Shown piece after piece: positions 47,260 to 58,485 of a DNA stretch of 64,000 nt. The position numbers were made by a program, and so were the translations under genes. The notes beneath the pieces are model-generated. The model made no database searches, was not told the origin of the DNA, and saw only the letters and a list, made by a program, of their open reading frames with translations. Each line of letters opens with the position of its first letter. Positions within the stretch are counted from its first letter, which is position 1. This DNA is from Trichomonas vaginalis G3. Taxonomy: Eukaryota > Parabasalia > Trichomonadida > Trichomonadidae. Location of the stretch: NCBI RefSeq assembly GCF_026262505.1, contig NC_067203.1, positions 25,029,411 to 25,093,410 of the forward strand, given 5' to 3'.

Positions 47260-48549
47260 TTACATAACAAGGTTAGTATTAATATTCAAGTTAATATTAG
47301 GTGGTCTTGCGTAATATAATATGACATTATTTCCATGTTGTGGATTGAAATTGCCAATAAACGATGTAGCGTCATCTATTGACTTAAACTGGAGCATGTT
47401 ATTCTCCTGAATATACTCAGCACCAGATATTTGTGCATAAGCCTGTAAATTGATTGCAGGACGTGCACAAACATATTTTGATGGTGCCCACATGTCAACG
47501 AATGTTTGTAAGTCAGGATCATCCTGTTGGTAATCGAACTCCTGGTAATCATGTTGTGACTTGATGTCATTTGATTCTGGATGAACATCACGACGTGAGG
47601 ATAATTATACTGTCACTTTTTTACCGTTAAAAACCATTCCATTTATATTTGTCATTGCGAGTCTTGCATAGAAAGCATTTCTCATCTGAACATATGTCAA
47701 TACTTCGTTCTGTTTTGTCATCACTTTGACTTTGAGAACAGCTCCGTACTGTTGGAAGATGTTTCTAGCGAAAGTTGCCTGATTTGCTGGTAATCCGGTA
47801 ACTGTCAATGAATTTCCATAGGCAGGATCGAACTGTACTGGTCTAACAAAGTCAAATGATCTTGGGATCTCGTTGCAGGACTCTGGCTCAAAGTATGGAA
47901 CTTCATTTGTTAATCCTTCTCTTAAAAGCTCGAATTCATCAAGAGCTCCTGGAACAGTGAAGTCGAAACTCTTTGAATTGTTGTACTGTATAACAATATT
48001 TGTATTCTTTGAGTATTGGACACGTAATTCAAAAGATGGAGCGTATCTGTTTGGAATGGAAAGGTTTGCGAGAACAAGAGCAGCTTGATCTACGTTTTCC
48101 ATCTGTAAAAGAGCATATTTTCCTTTCTTTTCGAAGCAGATAATCTTTTGAACAACTCCAAAATGAGAGCATTCATCGTAAATGTCGTGAATTCCTAAGT
48201 AACAGCGTAAACGGATGACTTGTATGCAAATAACTTGCGATCTTACCATTTTCTTCTGAGAAGGTGTTGGAGAAACAATGGAAGGAATTGGAGAAATTGT
48301 AGCTGTTGCGCGGATTTCTGGAATGTAGTACTTTTTGTCACTAACAAATCTTTGAGCTTCTGCTGCAGTTGTGAATTGAACTAATCCTTGATTGCCAAAG
48401 AAGAAAGTTCTTTCAATTCTGTAATTCTTGAAGTATTTAGAAATTGTTGACCAATTTGTTCCTTTTTCTAAGTCAATGATGCTTACAAGTCTGTGATCAT
48501 TGTTTTGTCCTGGAGGAAAGTTCCATGGCATAGCAAGGATGCGAGACAT
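47260..48549 (-). pseudogene. RNA-binding protein with three RRMs, interrupted by one in-frame TAA
   Basis: The ATG is at 48549 (MSRILAMPWNFPPG). RRM1 is at about 17-85 (FFFGNQGLVQFTTAAEAQRF), RRM2 at about 105-175 (VVQKIICFEKKGKYALLQM) and RRM3 at about 245-315 (GNSLTVTGLPANQATFARNI; VLTYVQMRNAFYARLAM). The order and the hydrophobic RRM style resemble PTB/hnRNP L splicing regulators. A TAA at 47605-47607 falls just before the last strand of RRM3. The same frame then stays open to 47260 with sequence like a further RRM (NNMLQFKSIDDATSFIGNF). This is readthrough, a recent nonsense change or a consensus error. No intron signals are seen. Confidence 0.75.
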
Positions 48550-49196
48550 TGATTGCAATGAATTCGTACCGTAACACTCACAAAAATTGAATCACGTGAA
48601 AAGTTGCTCCAACTTGATGTATATAAGAAAAATTAATTGTAACGAAATATAAGATCTAGGAAATACTTAATCGAGATAATTTTTTTACTTTTGAATATGT
48701 CATACAAAATATTGAATGGGTTGTAGCCAAAATTGAAAAGAATGTTGGCTGATTTTCGGAGCAAAGATAACTAAAACGATGATGAGATTTTTGAATTAAC
48801 CCCATTAATTCAAAATAGAAGATGCGAGTTATTATGTTTAAAGCTAAATACTCTAAAAAATTGCGATGATGAAATTTTTTGATTTGATTCCTTTGATTTC
48901 CAGATAAATTTTCCATTTATAAAATTGTCAAATAACAAAGCACATAATTCAATAAAGGCTCTTTGATTTCTAGATCTGACAAAGGATTTTTAATTTACCG
49001 TATCTTAATGAAAAATCAATATGTGTGTAATCATTTATAGCTACGGGCATTATAGTTTCATATATGTTTTTTAAGTTTTTGCAATTTGTAGAGAGAAATT
49101 TCGTATTTCGAATTCTGTGTTAAGAAAATCTTCCACTTAATGGTATAATCATTTAAAATAGGATTAAAATATATAAAAAATTTTATTAATTCGCGC
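48550..49196. other. Intergenic, nothing recognised
   Basis: No supported gene. An 86-codon frame on the minus strand has no domain and shows no sign of being real. TTCATTGCAATG at the RRM gene start resembles the trichomonad initiator. Confidence 0.4.
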
Positions 49197-50921
49197 TCAA
49201 GCTTCAATTGGAAGAATCTTTGCGGAAAGTTGTGTGTAATTAGCCTTTCTGCGGCGGCAAATAACAATGCAAAGGACAGTTACAACAATCATTACAAGAA
49301 CGAATGCTGAAACTCCAATAATAATCCACATATTTCTAGAATTAAATGCTGGCTTCTTTCCAGCAAATCTAGACATGAATTGGAAGAAAGCATCAACTTG
49401 TTTGTTGGATGTCTCGATCTTAATTGATTCTCCAACGGTGTGAGCGTTAATAATATCAGAGCCAATGTTAATAACAGAGGCATTTATGTATCCACGGACA
49501 GCAAATCTTCCAGCTTCTGTACCGGCGTGGAAGAGAACTGGTTTAATTGGATGTCTGTTAACATTTTCGTAAGCAGCCATAAATTCTTTGACAAGTTTCG
49601 AATCCTTGTTGTAGAACCATGGTTCACTGGTCAAATGTTCAATAATGGCATCAATTCCGTGGACTCTCTTAAAAGATGCCATTTTCATTCTCATATAATC
49701 AAGATGTCTCTTGATATGTGTACGTGGCATGATGTGGTAAGTTGTATTTGCGATGTTTTCGCCTTGAACTAAGTCAATTCTTGCGATATTTTCTGATGTA
49801 TAAATTTGAGTATCAGAAAAGTAAACAATTCCATGATGTAAAGCAAAAATGGAATCAATAAATTTCTGTGATGATTCCTTTGATAAGCATTTGAGTGTTT
49901 CTTGGTTCTTATGTGAATTAAAACTGAAATTCAACTGTCCTGTCTTTCCTGGATATTCCTGTTCGATTAATTTGTATTCTTCTGTTATAACATCCTCTGG
50001 TTTCTTCAATCCTTCCTTTGATGCTTCCAAAAGTAATGTAATTTTGCCATGATTTGGTAAAACATTGGCTGCATCACCAGATGTGTAGTTAACTACATAG
50101 TAATCGTAACCTTCTTGTTGTAACTTGGTTAATCCTCTAATGAAATACTCTTGTGGAGTGATTCTGCCGTTAATCATGTTCATTCCTGAATGTCCGCCCA
50201 ACATGTTCTCAATTTTGATGGAGAAATACTGGCCATCGGACTTTTGCTGGTTTTCGTAATGACCTCTGAGTTCGAAACGAATAGATCCGGCAGTTCCTGA
50301 TGCCATTTTGTCGGAATCAAAGAAATCGATGTTAACAATTGAATTTGCACGTAATCCATGGGTTGTATTCTCTGGGCCTGGAAGGAAATTCATTCCAACT
50401 AAGCCAATCTCTTCATCAGAAGTAAAAAGTAATTCTAAAGGTCCATGAACGAATTCGTCGCGTTTTTCTGCGATGAGAAGCATGAGTGCTGTAGCAAAGC
50501 CATCATCAGCACCTAATAATGTCTCTGTTGCTGTGAACCAATTTTCTCCATTGATTTCATTTACTTTAACGCGGTATGGAACATCTTCGGCAGATGCATG
50601 AAGAGCTACATCCATATGTCCTTGTACGCAAAGTGTGTCAATGTTTTCGTAGCCTTTAGTTGCTGGAATTCTTGCTAAAACATTTGGACCGTCATCGATT
50701 GTAATATCCTTTTTAGGAATTCCGACTTCTTCGAGCCATTTTACAGTGGCATCTGTAATTAAATCATGGTGACGAGATTGACGTGGGACTTGAGAATACG
50801 CAAAGAACCATTCCCAGTATCTTTGATATTGTTTTGGAACAGCACTCCAAAGATGGTTGTAAAAAGATACATTTAAGTTTGCTTTGACTGAATAAACAGC
50901 AATAGGAGCAAAGAAAAACAT
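49197..50921 (-). CDS. Membrane-anchored M20 family dipeptidase (PepD-like), 574 aa
   Basis: It probably cleaves dipeptides of the Xaa-His type. A hydrophobic N-terminus (MFFFAPIAVYSVKANLNVSF) looks like a signal segment. Metal-site residues are present: QGHMDVA, LGADDGFATAL, FTSDEEIGLVG, VNIDFFD and FHAGTEAGRF. The dimer domain lies between. The C-terminus has one membrane helix (MWIIIGVSAFVLVMIVVTVL) followed by ICRRRKANYTQL. This suggests a type I surface or lysosomal enzyme, unusual for the cytosolic PepD family. TCACTTTTATT about 20 bases upstream fits a trichomonad initiator. Confidence 0.85.
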   Translation of the reverse strand: MFFFAPIAVYSVKANLNVSFYNHLWSAVPKQYQRYWEWFFAYSQVPRQSRHHDLITDATVKWLEEVGIPKKDITIDDGPNVLARIPATKGYENIDTLCVQGHMDVALHASAEDVPYRVKVNEINGENWFTATETLLGADDGFATALMLLIAEKRDEFVHGPLELLFTSDEEIGLVGMNFLPGPENTTHGLRANSIVNIDFFDSDKMASGTAGSIRFELRGHYENQQKSDGQYFSIKIENMLGGHSGMNMINGRITPQEYFIRGLTKLQQEGYDYYVVNYTSGDAANVLPNHGKITLLLEASKEGLKKPEDVITEEYKLIEQEYPGKTGQLNFSFNSHKNQETLKCLSKESSQKFIDSIFALHHGIVYFSDTQIYTSENIARIDLVQGENIANTTYHIMPRTHIKRHLDYMRMKMASFKRVHGIDAIIEHLTSEPWFYNKDSKLVKEFMAAYENVNRHPIKPVLFHAGTEAGRFAVRGYINASVINIGSDIINAHTVGESIKIETSNKQVDAFFQFMSRFAGKKPAFNSRNMWIIIGVSAFVLVMIVVTVLCIVICRRRKANYTQLSAKILPIEA

Positions 50922-51699
50922 ATGAAATAGTTTGATAAAACCAATAAAAGTGACAAAATGAAGATAAGGATAATCTTCTAATTTTGCTATAAATATGTAA
51001 AGATAAAACTTTGAGTCTGATCAGTTTTTTTGAGCGATAAATATGATTTAAAAATTGGTGCGTATATGTACTCAATTTTTCTGAAAATTTTGTATAAATT
51101 CGGATAAATAAATAAAAAATCAATTCAGATCATTTTGATACAATCAAAGAACTAAATCCGCTATGTAATATGCTATTCCTAAATAAGTCAAATACTTTAA
51201 ACTAATGAACTTTGCCTATTTGATTTGCTTGAGAATTTCATGAAAATATAATTGGAATTTATCGAAACAACTAATAAGTAACTGTTCATAGATTGTATGA
51301 GTCATTAGCTAAATGATGGCTTTCGAATATGAAGTATGAATATGATTGAATTAAGACAGTATTTTATATAACACCCACACTTTTGATTTATGAATCTTCA
51401 CCAAATTAGCATGGAGATAGATTTGTTTGTATTCGGTATTAGTATACAAATTATATACCTGAGAGCAGATTCGTACATATAGCTATAGGAAATCTTTTTA
51501 GATTACGAGACAGAAGCATCTAAGCAATCCCATAAATTGGAAGCCCTAAAACTCAGAAAAAATTTGCCATATTTTTTCTCATTGAAATTAAACATAAAAT
51601 AGGGGGGAAAATATTAATATAAAATATATTCAAACATTTACGAAATCTGATATATCCATATAAGGATATAAATTTTCACAAAATAAAAAAATATAACTT
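50922..51699. other. Intergenic, nothing recognised
   Basis: A long AT-rich spacer between the peptidase and the surface-protein gene. No ORF or repeat can be supported. Confidence 0.4.
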
Positions 51700-53010
51700 T
51701 TAATTGTCGAGATCGTATATAGGCTTTGGTTGATCATCGACATCAACGATAATTTCATTATCTGCGTCTTCTTCTTTTTGTTCTTTAGTCCTAGAAATGA
51801 GATCTTTATGGTATTCTTCTGCAACAGTTCCTCTGATGCATTTGGAGAAGTAGAAGTAGTAAACAAGAAATGCAGCAATAAGGAGAACCAAAATAACAAT
51901 AAGAAGTATAATAAAAACGGTAACTTTGTTGTATGGAGTTGTATTTACGTTATTGTATGTTGGAGCTGGAATTTCTGTTGAAGAATAATATACAAATGGA
52001 ATTTGTGTCTTACTAAAATCATTTGTACGTCCATTTAAGATTGAATCGATATCTTCTATATAATAACCGCAAGAATCGTATAAAATACCAATATTTGACG
52101 TTTGTTCACTATTAAAAAGTGAATTTACGAAATAGAGAACTCCATATTGAGCACTTCCGAAATTTCCGGAAATTGAAGTAAAAACTGAGTCAGAAATCCT
52201 CCAAATACCAGATGTACATACAGCAGCGTCGGAGGTTGTGTTAATAAAGAGTAAATTGTTGACATTGGACGTTGTTGGAGTGCCAGATAAATATAAAATG
52301 TTAATTCCTCTGCATCTCAATGAATAGCAGTATGTAATCGTTATCTTTTGATCTACATCGCAATATGCAGTTGATCCGCGGTTAATAACTGTGTTATCCG
52401 TGAAATTATTTAAATTTAATGTTAATTCTTTTGCTTGAAGGTATAAAGCACCATCTGATCCTGGAAATTGACTAAATCCAGTTCTTTCTCCTGTTATTTT
52501 TTCTATGTTAATGTTCGTATTTGATAGAGCATTTAAAATTGAGCCGTAAAATGATGATGTTTGGAAGAAATAAGTAGATACTATGTATATACTATTATGG
52601 TTTGTAATGTACATTAATCCTGATGAAGCATTATTGTTTGTACAAAAACAATCATGAATAATGCATGATTGTAAATCAAAACTATCAGCGATACTGGTGA
52701 TTTGGAATAATACTCCGGCTGATGCCCTGTTTATGTTCTGGAAAACGCTAGATATTACTGAATTACTACTATCTGCTAAATATTGCGAAGCTGTAAATGT
52801 TTGGCTAGTTAATGTAGTTGAATCATATATAACTGGTCCTAATGAAGAGCTAAAATGTGATTTTTCTATTTTAAAATGTCGTGTTTGATAAAGTATCGAA
52901 GAAAATTGGAATTTAAACATTGAATTCTGGATTTTTATATTCTGCTTGCCTGAGAACATCGGTGAGGAGCTACCAATCAAGCTTGAAAAGGAAAGAATTG
53001 TTCTATTCAT
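51700..53010 (-). CDS. Beta-helix surface protein with one membrane helix, 436 aa
   Basis: A long array of short Ser/Asn/Thr-rich strands (SSSLGPVIYDSTTLTSQTF; ASSGLMYITNHNSIYIV) indicates a right-handed beta-helix, as in the large Pmp-like surface families of trichomonads. The single membrane helix is VTVFIILLIVILVLLIAAFLV at about 365-388, followed by a short tail rich in Asp/Glu (EEDADNEIIVDVDDQP). There is no signal peptide at the chosen ATG, so the N-terminus may be truncated. It is probably exposed on the cell surface. Confidence 0.75.
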   Translation of the reverse strand: MNRTILSFSSLIGSSSPMFSGKQNIKIQNSMFKFQFSSILYQTRHFKIEKSHFSSSLGPVIYDSTTLTSQTFTASQYLADSSNSVISSVFQNINRASAGVLFQITSIADSFDLQSCIIHDCFCTNNNASSGLMYITNHNSIYIVSTYFFQTSSFYGSILNALSNTNINIEKITGERTGFSQFPGSDGALYLQAKELTLNLNNFTDNTVINRGSTAYCDVDQKITITYCYSLRCRGINILYLSGTPTTSNVNNLLFINTTSDAAVCTSGIWRISDSVFTSISGNFGSAQYGVLYFVNSLFNSEQTSNIGILYDSCGYYIEDIDSILNGRTNDFSKTQIPFVYYSSTEIPAPTYNNVNTTPYNKVTVFIILLIVILVLLIAAFLVYYFYFSKCIRGTVAEEYHKDLISRTKEQKEEDADNEIIVDVDDQPKPIYDLDN

Positions 53011-53477
53011 TATGTTTTTAATTTTTTGTCAAATTTCAAAAATCTTGTTTGAAACTGGAAAGAATTATGTTCTGTCTGTTCATTAAATGTAATTAGATTC
53101 AAGAGTCTGTTATATTACTTGATCCTAATAGAAGAAACTCTCAATACTTAATAAAGAGATTAACTTCAAAGGATTTGGATATTTGAAACTTCCCAAAGCA
53201 TCATTCATTCAATATCATACATTAAGGAATAAAAATAATATAAATTATGCTAAGAACTATAGATATTGTCCATTATAAAAAAAAATCGATTAAATTTCTT
53301 AAACAGTTTACAATAGCAAGCAAAATAATATATATCATGAGTATGGGTATACTAAAACTATCTTCTGAGTTGAGTAATTCTGAGAATATAAAAAATAATA
53401 AAATAATAATAAATAAAAGCAATTCTGTGCAGTAATTTTGTATAGCAACTAGCGAAGATGTATCTTTCTATGTTAAA
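53011..53477. other. Intergenic, nothing recognised
   Basis: AT-rich spacer. Only short frames without domains. Confidence 0.4.
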
Positions 53478-54083
53478 TTATGCAGATTCTTCATATGAAT
53501 CTTCATTCGATATATTATCGATGATTTCATCATTTTCTGCAACCTTAGCAAACTCTACTTGTTCTGTAAGTAAGGTATTTCGTGTATAATCAGTTGCTTC
53601 CTTAAGAGCTTTTGATTGACCGCGCATAAAGATAAGAAGATTAGTAACATACAAGCCGAGTACTAAGAATGTAATGATAAATCCGTAGAGAGTCTTCTGA
53701 GCAATTGTTCCAATAATTGTCATTATCCAAAGAGCAATTTCAATAAAGAATGCAATCCAGAACACATTCGATTCGAAAACTTTTGGTACATATGGAGCTG
53801 ATCTATTTGAAAATTGTAAGATTTCATCTGAGCTTGGATCGAAAAACCATTTAATTCCAATAAGTTCAAAGCCGATTTCATTCTTAACTAGAATAAATTC
53901 GATAACTTCGAGAATTAAAAAGAATATATAACTGATATCGTTAGAATATATTTGAATATGAGGACAAAAGTATACAATTATTGGTAAAATCTGTGTTATC
54001 AAATAGATAAATACTGGATATGATTGAACAATCGAAATTTCGCCGTCATCATGAAATCCGAGTTCTCGATTATTCACAATCAT
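53478..54083 (-). CDS. TVP23/FAM18-like Golgi membrane protein, 201 aa
   Basis: Four hydrophobic segments (about 25-45, 50-68, 108-130 and 132-155). The family signature is recognisable: EFILVKNEIGFELIGIKWFF corresponds to the D.W.VKN..GR.LVGL.WW block, followed by ESNVFWIAFFIEIALWIM. TVP23 proteins act in late Golgi vesicle traffic. The C-terminus is acidic (ENDEIIDNISNEDSYEESA) and faces the cytosol. The length fits the family. Confidence 0.75.
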   Translation of the reverse strand: MIVNNRELGFHDDGEISIVQSYPVFIYLITQILPIIVYFCPHIQIYSNDISYIFFLILEVIEFILVKNEIGFELIGIKWFFDPSSDEILQFSNRSAPYVPKVFESNVFWIAFFIEIALWIMTIIGTIAQKTLYGFIITFLVLGLYVTNLLIFMRGQSKALKEATDYTRNTLLTEQVEFAKVAENDEIIDNISNEDSYEESA

Positions 54084-54427
54084 AATGACACCTTTTTATA
54101 ATGAAATTTACTTTTTATAATTACACTTCAATCAGGTTTTTATCATTGAATACATTTATAAATCAACAATATATTATGGAAATTAAAAAAAATCTCAAAA
54201 TTTATTCAAATGTCTTGATATATCATTGAAATTCTCGACATGATGACATAAATGCATGTTTAAGGGGGTAGATCCTGCAAGTATTCATTCAGGTCGGAAA
54301 CTTTATTCATGATGTCATAACGCGGAACAAAAGCCCAAGCATTTCGCACAGTAAATTAATAATTTTTACAGATATTTAAATTTTTTCGTTAAAATCTGGA
54401 ATAATTACATAGAATTTAAACAAACAT
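54084..54427. other. Intergenic, nothing recognised
   Basis: AT-rich spacer with no supported feature. Confidence 0.4.
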
Positions 54428-54925
54428 TTATTTAGATAATCGGACAGGAAGTTTTGATTTTTGCTTGGTGGCTCCTTTTTTCTTTAAGAAGTTTTGGAAT
54501 TTAGCGGCAAGCTCTTCATTCGAAGCTGGCTGTTTCAAAGGTACTTCATCAGTAGAATTAGGTTCGAAAGTGAAATCTGGACCGGAATCGGTAACTCCCA
54601 ATGTAGAATTTTTACCGATTGTTGAATTTGGATCATCTTGTTCTGATTCTCCAAATGTAAAGTTAGGGGAATCCGATGAATCTAATTTTTCAATGGTCAT
54701 TGATAAATCAGTAGACCGAAGGTCCTGGGATACATCTAATGGCATTTCATTATCAAAAATTGATACTTCGAGTGGTAAATCAAAAACTCGATCAGCAATA
54801 GCGAGTTTTACCTTTTCTAGATCGGTAATTAGGCATTGTCTAGCTCTGATATCTGATTCTGTAATAATTTTAGTTTGAATCCTTTCAGCTAATGCAAGAA
54901 GAGCCTGTATTTCAGCTCTCTCCAT
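54428..54925 (-). CDS. Hypothetical protein, 165 aa
   Basis: The first 50 residues form a helix (IQALLALAERIQTKIITESD). A Ser/Asp/Asn-rich disordered centre contains three similar phrases (PNFTFGESEQDD, NSTIGKNSTLG, PDFTFEPNSTDE). A short helix with a basic end closes it (LAAKFQNFLKKKG). The frame is intact and codon use is host-like. No family is recognised. Confidence 0.6.
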   Translation of the reverse strand: MERAEIQALLALAERIQTKIITESDIRARQCLITDLEKVKLAIADRVFDLPLEVSIFDNEMPLDVSQDLRSTDLSMTIEKLDSSDSPNFTFGESEQDDPNSTIGKNSTLGVTDSGPDFTFEPNSTDEVPLKQPASNEELAAKFQNFLKKKGATKQKSKLPVRLSK

Positions 54926-55163
54926 TTTTTAAACGTACACTTTATAAATTTTTGTAAATTGTCAAATTAATTTTTTTGACAATGTAAAAGGAAGTGTTGA
55001 AAGTTGAATCTGGAATTAGAAGTTGAGAAACTCCACCACTTTTGTTTTTACATTTGCATCAAATTTGACGTAAAGTATAAAGATTTCTTGGAAAATCAAA
55101 TTTGAAATCATTAAAAGTAATCTTTTGAAAAATTCTGAGATTATTGAAAAAAAAATTTCATCT

Positions 55164-56372
55164 ATGCTTCCTGGTTATAGATTGCCCAGTATTTATTCAT
55201 ATAAGTATGAAAATGTTGACGTCCCATATAGATCTGAAAGACTCAAGATTTCCGATTCCGAAATGAAGCAAATCAAAAAAATCAAGGCATCTCAAACCAA
55301 CCTTGAAAGTTATCCGCAGCCTGAATTACCTGTTAAATGCATTATTGATACTGATATAGGAACAGATATTGATGATGCAATGGCAATACTCTACGGTTTG
55401 CATTTAGAGAATCTTGAAATACTAGGAATCACAACCAACTATGGTCCAGCAGATTTAAGAGCAGCAATTGTTAGAAAGATTCAAGATGCCTATCTGAAAT
55501 GTCACCCAGAAAAGAAAGTTTTCCCAATAGTTGCAGGAGCAAGTTGTCCTCTTGGATCTCACAGAGATTTGTTCTTAGCACAGAATGAAGGTCTTCCATT
55601 CATGAAAGGAATGATCGCTGAATGCATTAGCCTCGATCATATGAAATCACGAGTTCAAAGTGATGCTGCAGACTTTATGATACAAACTTGCAATCAGTAT
55701 CCAAATTAAGTTGTCATTATTTCGATTGGAATTCCAACTAATATTGGATTAGCAATAATAAGGCATGAATCATTTGCGAAAAATGTTAAGGAGATAGTTA
55801 TGATGGGTGGTGGAAGCTTTGTCACGAAAGATCAAAATGAAGACACACCTTTCCCTTTACCAGAAAAGGATAAAATTTCAGAATTTTTGACGAATGGAAA
55901 ATTGATTCATTTGTATCCCAATCATAATGTTTCCGGAGACTCTCTTGCAACAAAGATAATATTTGACTCCAATATTAGAATTAGACTAATTTGTCATAGC
56001 GTTACATGCAATTATTTCGTCAAAGGAGCTCCAATTGATTTTCTCAAAGAAAAAGCAAAAAAAGAAGAAAATATTGAAACAGATCCAGCAACTGTTGTTG
56101 GCCTCCTTATGGTTGAATGGTTCAAGGTAAGGCATAGTGATGTTGGACAATGCCCTCATGATCCATTAACAATCCATGAAGCTGTTTTCGGAGGCGAAAA
56201 AAGTCCTTTGAAATATGTAAGAGGAAATTTCGTTTTCCATGAATGGGCTGCTTATTCAACATTCATTCCGAACAATGATGGCCCTCATTTTATGGCTGTT
56301 GAAACTATTCCAAACAATTCCTTTTTGAAACAACTTGGAGATTCTCTAATGATTGAAGATTATCATAATTAA
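55164..56372 (+). pseudogene. Inosine-uridine preferring nucleoside hydrolase, one in-frame TAA
   Basis: It splits nucleosides for purine/pyrimidine salvage, on which trichomonads depend. The calcium-binding signature is DTDIGTDIDDAMA, and the C-terminal PHDP supplies the conserved His/Asp. VMMGGGSFV is the usual central strand. About 402 codons, longer than the typical 310-330 because of a 60-residue N-terminal part. TAA at 55707-55709 falls in frame after QYPN, just where the family continues E-x-x-I-x-x-I-G-x-x-T-N, and the same frame runs on to 56372. A single-base nonsense change from GAA would explain it. Confidence 0.85.
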
Positions 56373-56482
56373 CAAATATTGATGTTTTTGATATTAAAAC
56401 TAAGTTGTGTTGCGCTTTATAAATCTTTTGAGTTTTGAGTTTTGCTCAAAATAATCTGACTCAAAAAAAGAGTTTTTTTTAT

Positions 56483-57793
56483 ATGAAATTTTTTGATCAA
56501 ATAGAAGTCGACAATACCGCAAAGAAAAAACGCAATTGGTATTACACAATCAATTCGAGCTATTTAGACTATTTTATTACTATTTCAACCGGTATTTTAT
56601 TGATTTTGCTCAATATTTTGGATGAAATTCCGTTTTATTATGGAGCTATCGGTAAAATAGGTCCAAAAATCCAAAGAAACATTACCATAAAAACATGGTG
56701 GTATAGATGTCCGCATGTTCATATGAAAAAAGAATTTTATCAAAATGATCCTCAAGTAGTGAACTATGCATTAATTTCAGAGAAAACATATACGCAAAGA
56801 GCAGAAGTTCCAGCGAAATACGTTACTAAAAGTATGATATATATAACATTATATAATGACGTATTCGTCTCCTCAAGTCAAATCTCAGACGAAACTCTTA
56901 GTTTCAAGTTAAATAATCAAGATAATGGCGATCATACTATGATGCAGACATCAGGAGAAATTGATGAGTTAGTTTTTTATAGACAAGTTTTCTGGATGTA
57001 TGGCCATAATATCCATGATTTCCTTTGTGCAATGATGTATGTGCCGCAAGATTTGGTGGAAAGAGGCTTCAAAGTCAATTCTCCACCTTTACATCATCAA
57101 AATACCCAAAGACTCCTAGTATTTTTAGGATATAACGTTACATTTGTAGATGTATCAAAACAAAAATTTGTTCATACCCTCTGGCTTATTAATAATTTTG
57201 AATACGCTCACGGATATACTGCAGGAGGCCTTGACAGGCTAAGAAAGCTGATAAAAACAAAAGTTGACTTTAATCTAATTAAGCCTACAAGGTTTGTGAT
57301 CAGTGACAGGCCAAAGGGAAGTGGAAGAAATTTTGATGACATTAATAAGCTTTATGAAGCCATAAGTAGCGGTACAAAGATTGATGAAGGCTGCAAATGG
57401 GAGATAGACGATACTAAATTCTCAAGCCCTGTAGAAACGATTGTAAAATTTTGGCAATCAATAAAGGTTCTTGTTGCACCATGCGGATCTGGTATATATA
57501 ACTCCATATTCATGCATGATAAGTGTGGAATGTGTTTAATGTTCACAACTCAAGTTGATGAGCCAAATCTACAACTTTGTGCCAATCTAAGGTTTTTCTT
57601 AATTGGGGTTATCCATCCTAAGACTCCACATAGCAGCCAAGGTGTTTTTCCGGTAAATGTTTCGGCAATGGTAAAATACACTCAAAGAGTAGTTGATGCT
57701 GTGAATGCAGGCCATTGGACAACAATGGAAGATGTTGTTGTTCATTTCCCAGTACCTGAGTACTTAAATTCTCCTCCCAATGAATTTCGTTGA
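56483..57793 (+). CDS. GT61-like (DUF563) glycosyltransferase, membrane-anchored, 436 aa
   Basis: The chosen ATG at 56483 gives a short cytosolic tail, then one membrane helix (YFITISTGILLILLNIL) of a type II Golgi protein. The luminal part has the GT61 pattern: YGHNIHDFLCAMMYVP, HTLWLINNFEYAHGY, RFVISDRPKGSGRNF with an EID..FSSPVETIVKFWQSI block, and APCGSGIYNSIFM. It probably adds sugars to glycoproteins or glycolipids in the Golgi. The frame is intact. Confidence 0.75.
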   Translation: MKFFDQIEVDNTAKKKRNWYYTINSSYLDYFITISTGILLILLNILDEIPFYYGAIGKIGPKIQRNITIKTWWYRCPHVHMKKEFYQNDPQVVNYALISEKTYTQRAEVPAKYVTKSMIYITLYNDVFVSSSQISDETLSFKLNNQDNGDHTMMQTSGEIDELVFYRQVFWMYGHNIHDFLCAMMYVPQDLVERGFKVNSPPLHHQNTQRLLVFLGYNVTFVDVSKQKFVHTLWLINNFEYAHGYTAGGLDRLRKLIKTKVDFNLIKPTRFVISDRPKGSGRNFDDINKLYEAISSGTKIDEGCKWEIDDTKFSSPVETIVKFWQSIKVLVAPCGSGIYNSIFMHDKCGMCLMFTTQVDEPNLQLCANLRFFLIGVIHPKTPHSSQGVFPVNVSAMVKYTQRVVDAVNAGHWTTMEDVVVHFPVPEYLNSPPNEFR

Positions 57794-58485
57794 TTTGATT
57801 TTTTGAATTTTGTTTGTTTATTAATAATATTAAATAATTACTTTCTATGTATGCTTTAAATGTTAAAGGATTTTGAAAACTTAAACTTCAATTCGAATGA
57901 AAAACAATAGATGAGGAGGAAATGGTAAAAACAATAGACATTATGAAGTTTGCAGCGAATACAGGATACACACTTAATACAATATGGTGTTTGTTTATAA
58001 CAAATTAAAAATACAGAATTTGAGCATGAATTTTGGTGCGTCTATTCAATAATCCAATATTTCGAAGGTTTTATGTTTGAAATTTTTCCAAAATTTTTTC
58101 ATTTTTTAAAAAATGAGGAATCTTTTCTTGATTTTGCAAATCAAAATTAAAATTTCGAAATTTTTTTGGAGGTTGGAAACTTTGAAAATGCATTTTCTAT
58201 ACAAATAATAGATTTTATGCAATTTTAAATCAGTAACTTATATTTAAAATACACAGTATTGAAAATTACATTGATGTAATAAATTTTTTTTTGATATTTT
58301 AATCGATATAATAATCAATAGTAAATTCTTCAAATAAATCCTTGAATAAATAGTATTAAAACAAGTTAAAACAATAAATTTGGGTAGAGATTAAAATAAA
58401 ATTTGGTAAATTTAGATTTATATTTTGAATAATAATAAAAAAATATTGTAAGTAATCAAACGACTTTCTTTATTAAAAAGAAGAC
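57794..58485. other. Intergenic, very AT-rich, nothing recognised
   Basis: It includes homopolymer-rich stretches at 58080-58180. No gene or repeat can be supported. Confidence 0.4.

Noticed and set aside
47580-47620. Intron hiding the stop in the RRM gene
   Set aside because: Neither the GTAYGT-type donor nor the ACTAACACACAG-type acceptor known from trichomonads is visible around the stop.
47605-55709. Reassigned TAA codon in this organism
   Set aside because: Several other genes in the window end normally at TAA, so two in-frame TAA codons are better explained by mutation, readthrough or error.
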